A stretch of 64,000 bases of DNA from Sistotremastrum niveocremeum HHB9708 (lineage: Eukaryota > Basidiomycota > Agaricomycetes > Sistotremastrales > Sistotremastraceae): positions 434,001 through 498,000 of the forward strand of contig KV419407.1 in NCBI GenBank assembly GCA_001630475.1. Direction: 5' to 3'. Shown in pieces: positions 23,827-34,708 of the stretch. Each line of letters begins with the position of its first letter. The stretch's first letter is position 1. A program made the translations under genes and the position numbers. Below the pieces are notes generated by a model. That model saw nothing but the letters and a program-made list of their open reading frames with translations, had not been told where the DNA came from and searched no databases.

Positions 23827-24633
23827 ATGATCATTACGACTTCGAGACTGTTCTCGCAAACTCGGCACTTGCTCTTAACACCAACTGCTCTGAGCAGAAG
23901 AAAAATAATGGATGTCCATATTCCTCCCAAACTCGTCGTCACGACCCACAACCAATATAAAACGCCGGACCACTTGACGGTGGACAACGTGCGACCACAA
24001 CCTCTGGACCAGTTCAAGGATTGGTTTGAGGCTGCACGAACGACGGTAGCGGAGCCTGAGGCCATGACTTTATCGACTTCGACGCCATCCGGCGTACCTT
24101 CTGCTCGAGTCGTCTTACTCAAACTGGTAGACGACAAGGGCTTCATCTTCTTCACCAACTACACATCTCGAAAATCCAAGGAGCTGTTAGAGAATCCGAA
24201 TGCTGCCCTGACATTTTATTGGAAAGAGGTCTCTCGCCAGATCCGTGTAGTTGGCAAGGTGGAAAAGGTCACTCGTCAGGAGTCAGAGGAATACTTCCAG
24301 AGCCGGCCACTAGGCTCTCGGATTGGTGCTTGGGCTAGCAAACAAAGCTCTGTCGTTGAGGAAGGCGAGGTCCAGGAGCGATACGCGAAACTAGAGAAGC
24401 GGTTTGGCGAGGACTCTGTTCCAACTCCTGAATTCTGGGGCGGGTGGAGGCTGATACCCGAGTGAGTGCCTAGAGATATGCTCTTTCAGCTCGAAACTGA
24501 AGTCCACATTCGCAGCGAGGTCGAGTTTTGGTTGGGGAAGCCGTCCAGGCTGCACGACCGCGTGCAGTATACTCGACAGAATGCTCCTGATTCTGAGACG
24601 CCTAGTTGGACGATTCGGCGACTGGCACCTTAG
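23827..24633 (+). CDS. PDX3: Pyridoxamine-5'-phosphate oxidase
   Basis: FMN enzyme that oxidises pyridoxine- and pyridoxamine-phosphate to PLP, the last step of vitamin B6 salvage. Two exons (23827-24461, 24516-24633) give 250 residues. Conserved blocks are [85 protein letters not shown] and [16 protein letters not shown], which line the FMN/PLP pocket. The first 27 residues ([20 protein letters not shown]...) are basic and amphipathic like a mitochondrial presequence. A second in-frame ATG at 23908 (MDVHIPPK) would make a cytosolic form. Confidence 0.93.
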
Positions 24634-24953
24634 TTTGTTTTTGCTGTGTATTCGCTCATATGTTTAACTGGGGATGGTTTTGTATAAAGTCGTCTTTGGT
24701 ATAAATATTGCTGGCGAAGAAAGGAGAGCCCTGTCATGATCGGACGGCGCCTAAAGAGAGAATAAGCTTGGGATACACGTGGTTACATAAGCGGACTCAC
24801 AGCCGCCTTTGAGACTGATCGCAACCTGAAAGCCATCTCCGCGAGTCTCAACGTTTTGCAACTTGGTTGCTGTCTGGCATCGCGACTGTCTCTTCTCGCG
24901 TTCAATCGTGCATTTTTTTCCTGAGTGCATGATCGTCCTTGGCTCTGGATATA
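24634..24953 (+). other. Intergenic region upstream of the Kelch-BTB gene
   Basis: 320 bp between tandem genes, holding the PDX3 3' UTR and the promoter of the Kelch-BTB gene. No other signal was seen. Confidence 0.5.
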
Positions 24954-27900
24954 ATGCATTCTGTTAGCGACCTGACCACCTTTGCTCGTCGAACAACAGG
25001 CGATGTCCCACCCAGGATAGTTGTCAGTTCGCTCGTCCAAAATCTTCTATCACGGCCTCATGAGATCATTACAGGGAGCCTCTACGACTGTGGTTCGCTC
25101 CAAGTTGTATCTCTTCGTAAGTCACGAGACTGCACCTTTTACCTGATCGTGGCTCAGATGCACGTAGGGAGGGAGACTTCCGACAGAACGTCGTATGGTC
25201 TCTGAACTGTACGAACTTGATCTGGAGACTTTTGTTTGGAAGAAACTCGAGATATCCAATCCTCAGGATGCACCTGCACCTCGATATTTCCACAGCACGG
25301 ATGCCTGTACGTTACCAGCTTGGATCGTGCCACGAACAATAAAACTAAATGACCTCTCTTTTTCGTGTTAGGGAACGACCATTTGGTCGTCTTTGGTGGA
25401 ATGGGTTACCTCGACGAGGCATCTGAGGAGCTATGTGTTCTGGCTGACCTCCGCATGTTTGATCTGAACACTCGCTCATGGATCCCTGCTGAGGACAACA
25501 CGGCTTTTCCTAATGACCGAACCGACTTCATCCCCCGCGCCCGCTATGCACATCTCTCTGCGGTCACTGCCAACCGATTCTTCCTAGTCGGAGGACAAGA
25601 CCTCTCTAATCTATGGCTCGACGACATTCACGTCTTTGATCTTGAGACCCGGCAGTGGGTCCAACGGCACGAATATCCAAAACACTGTGGTACCTATCGA
25701 AGTGCAGCAGTTTCGGCTCCTCAGCGTGTGCGAACCGCTTATCCTGGTATTGGGCCTGGGGCCAATACCAGCTCCCTTGGACTCCGCTTTAGACCCGACA
25801 ATGCAAACAATCCATCCACGGACTTACTATGCTTACCCTATACTGAATCTGCCACGGCAGAAGACACCGACCAGATATTCCTGTACTCAAATTACAACGT
25901 TTGTTTTGTTCCTTTTGTTTTGGATTCCGATCTGACGCGGGTTTCAGTTTACAGACGTCAAACGAGAGCTCGAGGTTTTCAGTGGTCTTGACTCCCCCGA
26001 TTTCTCTGTGGCGGACCGTTCAGCTTCAATGTCTGGCTCGTCGCTGCCTCCAGGTCTTCGATTTCCCACTGGAGTCATATGTGGGACTCATCTACTTATC
26101 GCTGGAACTTATCTTGCGCATTCGTTCCAAGCATTTTCGATATGGGCCTTGAATCTCGAAACAATGGAATGGTCGCGAATAGACCCTGGTGCAGTCCTTG
26201 CAACCGGGTCTTGGAGCCGAGCTTGTCTATGGACTGAGAAAAATCAGTTTCTCATTTTTGGGAATCGAGATGGCAATTTGGTGAACGATTACAATCGTCG
26301 ACTCCTCAGTTGGGACGATGTTGCGTGCATCGATCTCGAAGCGTTTGGCATCTACCAACCGCCAAGATTACAGATGAATATCAGAGCGCAGGCTACTGGT
26401 ATCGCTGCGTTGGAACAGGAAGCGTTTGCGGACTTTGACATCGTGTGTCACGACGGGCGGCGTTTGCGGTGTAATAGGAGAATACTGGAGGAACGCTGGC
26501 CTTGGTTCCGAGAACAAAGGGTTCTTTATCTAGCCAAAGCCCGAAAAGCTTTGGAAGATCTGCCCACGACTGCCGCCGATGTGGAACTACCACAACAAGT
26601 GGATCGTCCCGAAACTGATGACATGACACCAGACCCTCGGTTGACTCCACGAGCGTTACATCTCTCGGAGCCTTATCCAATCTGTCTGGCGTTCCTTCAG
26701 TACCTTTACTCACTTAACCTCATAACTCCTCTGCAACACGCACCGGCGGTCCTCAGTGGATTGCTGGTTTTGTCCACCACCTATAATCTCTCACAGCTAC
26801 AAGCTCTAGTGAAGCATGCGATGCATAGGGGTCTCAACTCTAGTACTTCGGTAGGAGTCTACGAGGTAGCAACTCTTTGTGATTGTCAGAGTCTGCAAAT
26901 CAGAGCTCTGAAGGTCGTCATGGTGAGTGTTGCTTATGCTGCAATCAGTCTCTCGTAAATGTTGACTTCATCCACGATCAGGCTTCGAGCAGACGAGGAC
27001 TCGAAAGACCGTCTGCAAGCCGATTGGATGGGTCCGGGAGAAATCCAGATGGATCATCTGGCCGTTCAACTGATAGTAGTAGTCGACCTCGAGGCATGTC
27101 CGACGCCCACAACGGTCACAGTGCATCAGACCATGCCAGCAGTAGTAGAACTAACGGAGGTAAGTCGCCACTGCTCATACTCTTGTCTGTGTTCGTTTAC
27201 AGTAGAACCAGTGAACGGCCATTACGGCCGACAATTGTCTTCACAAGGACCGATTATCGAACACTCTGAGCTACCACTGCGGCGTTCGTCGATTCGCAGG
27301 TCGAGTACAAAACTCGGACTGGTTACCATTCTTGAGCGTGACTCTGGAACTGGTGCTACACCGTCTGCCGCATCCCATCCTACGGTTGCTTCGCAGCGGC
27401 GTGAAGACTTAGCAGAGTCCTCGAATATGGCCTCGCTGCCACCAGATCCTGCCTCTACTCGTAAAGTCCTAGCCCAACGCGATATCCATCGAAGATGGAG
27501 GTCCATCAGCGACCTTTCCACTGCTGATAGCCGTTCTATCAACTATTCTACGGATGACCAGAGTAGCAAGACACTTTCACGTCAGAATTCAGGTTCTAGC
27601 CCGTCCTCTCCTGGGTTATCACACACCACAGATACGACTCCGTCAAGTGCAGAAACATCTTTTGTCCTGACACCAGTCGATACATCCCCTCCACGATCCC
27701 TTCCTACCAAGAGCGGACCCCGCTTGGATTACTCTCAAACGGCTCCCGATCACACTCCTTTGATCACTGTCCGTTCTTCTCCACATGTCAGTGATGCATT
27801 TTATGCCTCAGAACATGAATCCGCCTCGTTATCGTCACCCACAAGTCCCTTTCCCAGTCTACGGCATGCGTCCAGCACTCCAGTCCTGAACGCAAAATGG

Positions 27901-28098
27901 CCAGATTCTCGTCAAAGAACCGAACGCCCTCTCGAAAGCGAGGTTCCGACACCGCCCATTGCAGCTGACGTTCCGCGGACGAAAAAGCCTTCATTAGCTA
28001 CAAAGTTCCGAGCCTTTCGCTTAGGGAGGCCGCCCGCCCCAAAGCTATCTCAAGCAGAGGAATCCGCTTGGTCGGACACGAACCATGGTGCATTATAG
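24954..28098 (+). CDS. Kelch-repeat and BTB protein, Ral2/Mds3/Pmd1-like
   Basis: The N-terminus reads MHSVSDLTTFARRTTGDVPP and joins over introns to GASTTVVRSKLYLF, GGRLPTERRMVSELYEL and HLVVFGGMGYLDEASEE, with later blades ARYAHLSAVTANRFFLVGG, LWLDDIHVFDLETRQWV, VICGTHLLIAGTY and ALNLETMEWSRIDPG. This is a Kelch propeller. From about 26400 comes a BTB-like fold: FADFDIVCHDGRRLRCNRRI, then a split BTB with a charged insert, and ICLAFLQYLYSLNLITPLQH. The last 300 residues (27000-28098) are disordered, Ser/Pro-rich, ending KPSLATKFRAFRLGRPP and a short basic tail. The order Kelch, BTB, disordered tail resembles fungal Ral2/Mds3/Pmd1 regulators of Ras/TOR-linked development. Orthology is inferred from architecture, not proven. 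About eight introns; the one at 26929-26989 joins VVM to ASSRRGL. Confidence 0.8.
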
Positions 28099-28367
28099 AA
28101 AGTACGAATACCATGGCAGACATATTTCCATGGAACTATTTCATCTTTTTGTGGATTGCTATTGGGGACACTGGATCTTACGCTTTCGTTGCTGGTCTTG
28201 CATTGCTTTTACTTTACTCCTGATGCATAGTATATTTATTGACGAGAAATGGCTACCTTGTTGTACAATTGGCTGTGGATGAAACTAAACGATAATGCTT
28301 CCGACAAAAACAAAGACTTCAACTGATGCGAAAAAAGCAATAAAACTAAGAATGGGGTCCGGGCACA

Positions 28368-30438
28368 TCATGACTCTGGTGCAAGCTGAAGTGTTCCGCT
28401 CCTGTCAACTGGTGAATTCGAACTGAGAAGCCATTCAACAGACGACGGTCCAGGTTTGAATCCCGACAAGAGGGATTGGTCCTGGGTAACTTGCACGGGG
28501 TGAGTTACAACATGATGCGAGCTTCCAGGAGAAGAGTCCCCCGATTCATCACCGGCATCAGGCACCGCTGGCGCGCACGCCACAAGAAGATCGCGTAACG
28601 ATACTGGCATTGGTGTACGCGCTTCTGGACCGATTTCCGGAGCAACATCTGGAGGATTTGGCAAGAACGCCACTTGGGGTGCGTCCGTACCAGCTATAAC
28701 ATGGTTGACTGTGGCAAGACCACATGTCTCAGTATAGTTACGACAACATCACCGGGTGCACTCACATTCTTTGGCGTGGGCAGGATCACTCTGACGCGAG
28801 CAAGCAGGATACGATGCACAGTTAGGCCGGTTCAACAAATCGCTTGAGAGCAGGCCCTTCCGACGTTCTCTAATCCACCAATCTTTGAGTCCCCAGAAAA
28901 AGACTTCTGCCGCACAGAGCCGACATATATTTCGGCGCGGTGCAGAAGGGTCGGGATCCTGTTGTGGTTCTGAATTGCTATACATGTAAAGATCATTAAA
29001 GATCCCGCTTTCTATCAAAGGCGTGAAGCCTTGAGGGAGAGAAAGGATGTGTTCAGCGATCTAAGCAAGGCTTCAATAAATTTCTGCAGTCGAAAAGGTA
29101 TTGCGACCACTGACGTTGCGATATATCTGTCGAGGACTCAGGTTTTGCACCTGCAGATAGTCCAGAAGAATATCCACTTCAACGGAATTTCCTTCAAAGA
29201 TATCATAGATTTCGCCACTAGTGAGAATATCGGAGAGGTCCTGTAGTCCCTGCGGATGCTGCAGAAGCAGGGGCATAGTGCAGCAGCGCCCTGGTATGCC
29301 GATGCCACAGAATGAGACCTGACAAAGGTCACACCTGCGAGAGGTAGGGGCTTGAGAAGCATGAAGGGAGTCACTAGGGATGTTCAACAATAGAACATCG
29401 AGAATAGACAGTAGAACTCACCAATTGCCACACCATGCGTGCCCAGGAGGGCTGCCGTTCTCAACGCGCCATGCATGTTCTGGGTCAGTGAGGGGATTCA
29501 CGACTGGGATGGGGCATGTCCAATCAAACTCATTGTTTGGGCGACAATGTGTACAAGGCCTCGCGAATGAACTGGAGCTATTTGAAACATTGGGTTCAGG
29601 AGACGCTTGACGAGGTGTGGGTATCTAGACAGAGTTAAGTTCATCATAGTCAAGGCAGCGAGAATACGGCGAACTCTGATGGGCATGCCTGGCACGTAAA
29701 CTTCGTCGGCCTGGCGCCGCTCGCCTATTAGTCTCTCCTTTGTGGGATCTGCCTTGAGCAAGGTATCTATGATGGCCTGAATCACGCGGGCGGGGACAAC
29801 GGATATCGAAGCGGCTCGACAATGAGGGCAACTTGCACCACCATTCTGAGTTAGGGGATTAGGACAACGAGCCGGACAATGTACCGAGGGCGGACTCACT
29901 CTAAACCAGAGAGTACAACAGCTGGAGACGATGCGAATTCAATAACTGCTGCAGAACAAAGGTGCCACATGCTTACCTCCCACAGAAGAAGTGCTGACAT
30001 GGCAAGACCATGACAGGCTTTAGTTGTTATCAGTACGTATGAAGCAACGAATCAAACAGTACTGCGCACATTGTAGAGCAGCTCGGCACAACACCCGCAT
30101 TGTAATTCAAGAGCCAGACTGTCCGATAGAGCCATCTGATCCACTGTCGCTGAATCGTCTCTAGCTTTGCCCTTGCTGGATACTGTGGGTGAGTCACCGC
30201 TCCCGCAGCTTGGGTCGTTGTTATCCACAAGGGATCGGAAATCAGGAGCGTCCGAGGAGTCCGAATTCATGTGCACGACCTTCAGTCTCTTAGGTGGCAC
30301 AGAGTCTGATAGGAGAGACGGTGACGAAGGGCGCTTGCGAGACCTGGAGGGCTCCGTTGGGATATCGGACTGATGAGGCTGGTCGACTGGGGAAATGGAC
30401 GTGACAATTCGAGCAAGAGTTAGGGAAGGTCCGCTCAT
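28368..30438 (-). CDS. CHFR: CHFR-like RING E3 with cysteine-rich C-terminal domain
   Basis: Minus-strand multi-exon gene. After about 120 disordered residues with a basic patch (SRSRKRPSSPS, PPKRLKV) comes a RING finger split over exons: CGCCAELLYN, PVMVLPCQHFFCG, SCCTLWFR and NGGASCPHCRAAS. The rest matches the CHFR cysteine-rich domain that binds poly(ADP-ribose) in animals: CTHCRPNNEFDWTCP, HAWCGNW, CDLCQVSFCGIGIPGRCC, the helical LSDILTSGEIYDIFEGNSVE, and ICRLCAAEVFFWGLKDWW with CASYPACSRQSDPAHAKE. Animal CHFR also has an N-terminal FHA domain; none is visible here. The start at 30438 (MSGPSLTLARIV) is the first ATG in frame. The stop follows LQLAPES. Confidence 0.82.
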
Positions 30439-30977
30439 GGAGTACGTGTGGCCAACTTGTAGACTGCACGAGGCACCGCTAGCCAATGGAGCTGGGAGAG
30501 ATCAAGCAGGTCGGTCGGACTTTGGACCGCTTGCTCTCTCTCTTCGTCCAATTCGAGCTCTCCTCTTCGGGCTATTGTCCTGTTCGCTCTTCACACTTGC
30601 CTTGTACAAGACCCGGCCTAAGCGTGCTCGTCGCCGGATCGGACAAGACATTCTGCGCAACGTCGCTCGGGGCCTACTCTCTTCCCGGAAACATATCTCG
30701 TTCTCAAAACTCGTTGCAGTCGCGGCCAACGTTCACGAGGGAAGCTTCATATACGACGGTGATGAGACTTCTACAATACATCCATCATACGCGGCGACCT
30801 GGAATACTCCAATATACCCTCTACCCATGCTCATTTATTTGTATGCGTAAACCGCTCGCTGTCGAACATGCTGTCGATTACGCAAGGGCAGTTTGATCGC
30901 TGCTGCCTTGTGTCCGGTGTTGTGACTGGCAAAGGACTACGATGAGCACATCCCAATTTCTCTGGTCTGCTGCGTCT
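30439..30977 (+). other. Upstream region of the CHFR-like gene
   Basis: Between the CHFR-like start and the next minus-strand exon-like block. Overlapping plus-strand frames at 30395-30896 are mutually inconsistent and show no domain. Promoter of the CHFR-like gene is expected here. Confidence 0.4.
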
Positions 30978-31329
30978 TCATCGTCCATCAGAGATGATCC
31001 AGAGGCTAATCCGAAAAGGCATTAGCAAACACAGAACACTGGCAGCGTCGTCGTAGTCTATCGGCATCAACTGATTGCCTTTGTTATCGGTCAACTGCAT
31101 TTCGACCTTTCTGCCGTTCTCGGAGACCAACGATGGGTCTATTAGGTTTCTGGCCCACTCAACATAAGATACCGATTGTCATGTAGCGCAATAGATCAGC
31201 TACAGGATAGATAAGTACCTGAATCTCGTCACCGCTTATCGTCAGGAACGAAAATGCAGCCGAACCAACCAAATAGACTTGTTTTGACGTCGCGTCGATC
31301 ACGTGCAGATCGATATGACGTGTTTTCAC
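30978..31329 (-). CDS. Unassigned exons of an unrecognised protein
   Basis: Two minus-strand blocks look like real exons. The upstream one begins at 31329 and reads VKTRHIDLHVIDATSKQVYL then VGSAAFSFLTISGDEIQ; a 61-nt intron (GTACTT...TTGAG) leads to WARNLIDPSLVSENGRKVEM and QLTDNKGNQLMPIDYDDAAS, ending WIISDGR at 30978. A pyrimidine-rich acceptor (CTTTAG) precedes the first block, so a first exon must lie upstream. It may be alternative 3' exons of the H15-domain gene (a GTACGA donor in that gene at 31527 is in the right phase but needs a 198-nt intron), or a separate small gene starting at the ATG at 31432. No family recognised. Confidence 0.45.
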
Positions 31330-31428
31330 CTAAAGCGGAAGCAAAATCAAAAGTAGGAAAATTATACACATTAATACTGCGAGGTGAAGCAAATAAAGAG
31401 TATGCAGTGATATGATACAAATGGATGG

Positions 31429-32639
31429 TCATGACTGGGCATTAGCAGCATTGCGACTTTGGGAAAACTGTCTGAGCAGATCAGCCAGCTGGCTGAGACT
31501 GGATTTCAGCGCTGATCGATCTCGTACGCCGTTCTCCATGCTGCTCCGACGAGGAAGAGGGGACTTGTCGGTTTCAGTCCCGCCTTTAGTCCCTTCACTT
31601 GTATGGCTCTCCGTCGTTTTACCGTATCCTAGACTCTCGCCCATCTCAATCGCGCTGCGTACCGACGAAGCAGACGTTTCCGCATTCCAAACGGTCTGAT
31701 GCGTACTGAGAACGGGCACTTGTCCAGAAAGAGCGAGGTGATGGGTGGGATTGGAACTGAAGGCGGGAGTGTGCTGAGGCCGTCGAGTGGTCCGTCTCGA
31801 AGTCTGCGGCAGCTTTAAGAAACATAGAATCGACAGGACAGCAGCAAATTACGTACGGTCCCTCCTTCCCAATTCGGATTCAAGCTATATTTTCCTTGAC
31901 TGGACTTGTACAGTCGTCCCCGTTTGAATGCTTTCTGAAGTGCTTGAGACGCCGAGGGCCGGAAATTCGTTTGCAGAGGATAACGCCTAATACAAGTTTG
32001 TATGTGATGGCGACGATATAGAAAGACTGCGTACGATTCCATACGGGCAAACAGAACCTTGGGCGGGATGCCCTCGGGATCATTCATCTCAGTCAAGGCT
32101 TCAACGATCATCTCCTCATAGCTTGGCATGTCATCGTGTCCGCGAGGATCAGGTGGCGGCGCTATTCTTTGCAGAGGCGTCGACGTGAATAGAGGCGCAT
32201 GATCAGGACTGGCTCCTGGGACAGGAGGTGGAGCGCCTGGGCCTGGTCCAGGTGGCCGATAGTAGGGATAGTGAGGGTAGGTGTGCAGCGGCGCCGGAGG
32301 CGGAGGGTAAGGGTATGCAGTTGCGCCTGGTTGTTCATGCGTTCGTCGGTACTCTTGTATACGCTTCACGACCTCCTCGAGGTTGGGCGGGAAGATGGGA
32401 TTTGAACGGTCGGCATCGATAGCCAATAGCAGGTCAATGAGTTGAAACGGCGGAAGAAGCGTCAGATAAGTCCGTTTCAGCGAAGATTCAGATGACACTG
32501 GATAACTTGTCAGTGTGGGTTATGGAGTATCGAGAGGGAGTGCAGACCCGGGGGAGTGGCTGGCGTCTGAGTTGAGTCCGTATGTAAGCTTGTTTTGCCA
32601 AATCTTAGGTTAGCAACTTTCGCGCACCGATGACTGCAT
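31429..32639 (-). CDS. Linker-histone-like (H15 domain) protein
   Basis: The winged-helix H15 domain is seen as PSYEEMIVEALTEMNDPEGI, PPKVLFARMES, RYPLQTNFRPSASQALQ and KAFKRGRLYKSSQGKYSLNP, once a 48-nt intron (GTACGC...TATTAG) is removed. The N-terminus is rebuilt as MQSSTPATPP joined to VSSESSLKRTYLTLLPP over two introns; the start at 32639 rests on splice phase and is moderately sure. A Pro/Tyr/Gly-rich linker precedes the H15 domain. The C-terminal exon is Ser/Thr-rich, ending LADLLRQFSQSRNAANAQS. H15 proteins bind nucleosomal DNA; this one lacks the Lys-rich tail of canonical H1, so a transcription or chromatin-regulator role is also possible. Confidence 0.75.
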
Positions 32640-33430
32640 CGACTGTGCAGTTTTGAGGACAAGGTTCAAGCAAATGACAAACAAGCACAAACAACACTCT
32701 GTCTTGTCCTGCCATTGCTTTCATTCAACAGCTTGTGTATTTGATCAGGATCCGTCGAGAAGTGAGAAAAGGAGGAAAATTGAGCTGGGAAATATTTCGT
32801 GGTTAGGTTAGCGGGACAAATGGGTTTGACTATTCTGTTGTTCGTGATCGGGGTTGATGGTTGCAAAGTCTGTCCCTTTTTGTTTTACGCCTTTGATAAA
32901 TACTTTGTTTCTCAATGAATCTTTCTGCCTGTGGTTCACTGGACTACCGTCAATCAACAATACTGCGAATCTTCGAAATTTTCTGGCCGTGAGGGGATCA
33001 CGTGACGCCCTTATATTGTCTTCGAGGTTGGAGCTCAAGTCAACGTCCTATGCGTTGTCAAACCTGCGTGGCCAAAGCTTTCTCAGAACTGTCTATCAGA
33101 CGATGTTATACCATCGCTCAGACCACATTCTTGCCTCAGTCCCTGCCGCCAAGTTTGATCGAGCCTGGAGGGAGAGCTGAGCCGGACCATCGAGCGGATT
33201 GAGGTGACGAAGACGACGATCAAACGCTAATGGTGTGATCGTCGTAGGGAACTGCACTGCAGATGTCATCGTACATCGTATTGGTGGCGTACTGTGACTG
33301 GTTGCTCTAATGTACACACTCGCATACAGCATGCCTTCCGATACCAGTCGACATCGAGCCAAGGAGGAAAGAAAACGCGACTAGAAAAGACCGCCCAGGT
33401 GATGCTCCAACCCATCCCACGTTCAGAAAC
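32640..33430 (-). other. Gene-poor interval between FKBP12 and the H15 gene
   Basis: About 790 bp holding the FKBP12 3' UTR and the H15-gene promoter. A CACGTGA box is at about 32999. Opposing frames near 32854-33362 have no recognisable domain. Confidence 0.5.
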
Positions 33431-34031
33431 TCATTCGATCTTTAGGAGTTCGACCTCAAACTTCAGGGTGGAATTAGGAGGGATGACGGGAGGGAAACCG
33501 CGGGAGCCATATGCCTAAACATAACGATCAGTGGAGATCTTGACCGCACGACAGAACAACGCGTACGTAGTCGGGGGTTGCAGTCAAGATGGCTTTCTGG
33601 CCCAATGACAGTTGTGGGACACCTGGACGATGTCGATGGTCAAGATCGTGCCCGATCGACGAAGATCGCAGTGGCTAGCTTACCCTCGTCCCATCCCTTA
33701 ATGACTTTGCCCACACCGATCACGGTCTTGAAGGGGTCATTGCTGGATGATGGACGATCAATCAGGGGGGTCGGAGATCTTATGGCAAATGAACTCGAAC
33801 CGATCTCGACTCGAGTCGAATTTCTTGCCGTCGAGGAGGGTGCCGACATAGTGGATGGTGACTGTATCTGTTGTTGGAGACGGTGAGGGGACGATGTGGA
33901 TGGAATCGGGGGCACACGAACCGCCTTTTCTGGGGAAGGTCTTTCCGTCGCCGTTGGCGAGAGACTCGATTGTTACGCCCTGGGGGATGTCAGCGACGAC
34001 GAGGAAGAGAGAGTGGACGGCGACGGACCAT
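33431..34031 (-). CDS. FPR1: FKBP12 peptidyl-prolyl isomerase
   Basis: Cytosolic FK506/rapamycin-binding prolyl isomerase of 108 residues. Six exons: 34029-34031 (ATG only), 33922-33979, 33801-33867, 33684-33742, 33567-33622 and 33431-33514. The joined protein keeps [74 protein letters not shown] and [18 protein letters not shown], so the drug and substrate pocket residues (Tyr, Asp, Phe, Val-Ile, Trp, Tyr) are all in place. Spliced length is 327 nt. Divergent from the THI80 gene across 677 bp. Confidence 0.95.
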
Positions 34032-34708
34032 TGTTGGAGAGTGTACTGGGTGGAAGAGAGGGAGGAAGACGTTGGTACGAAAAGAGTCGGGTGGGTCTTG
34101 TATAGCGTGTGTTATCGCGATGGAATCGCATCATGAGATCGCCGTTGAACTGGCGGCCCCATTAGATTATCGATCGATCCTCTATTACAAAAGCTAGACT
34201 GCTCCGTCGGCCACTCGAACTCCAATACAAACGCCCAATGCCGACCCCGAGCATACACTTGCCAGTCTGTTCCCAGCACTGCAGCGTACAGCATACAGAG
34301 TCTACAGACTGCATACACACTCCTCTGCTTGCTCGGGTGACTGCCGTGACCAGACTCGGTCCGCTCGCCTGCTCCATATCATGGCACTCGCTCGCCCGAT
34401 CTTGCACTGTCCAGGCTGATAAAGAACATCCCAGTATTATCCACGAGGAGTGCGGCCTATCCCGAAGACGGAGCGAGCACCAGGGATGGAAGGACCCTCT
34501 ATTAGGTGTTCTCTCTTATAAAATCAACATCGATGGCTCCGCGGCGAAATATTCTCGCGTTTGCGTCTCCAGTTTGCTATCTGTATATACGCCCAGATGT
34601 CAGTCAAATCAATATAGATCAATGCTCGTCCGACCAGATAACCAACTCAACTCCAGCCATCCTCGGCACTTGCCGAAAATTTCTTCTTTGCACTCCGCCT
34701 CGCCTAGA
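34032..34708 (+). other. Divergent intergenic region FPR1 / THI80
   Basis: 677 bp between two divergent start codons. Short overlapping plus frames here (34238 onward) are read-through from the THI80 frame. No independent gene was seen. Confidence 0.5.

Noticed and set aside
30395-30896. Two overlapping plus-strand frames of 136-151 codons
   Set aside because: They overlap the CHFR-like first exon and each other in different frames, with no domain or intron signals.
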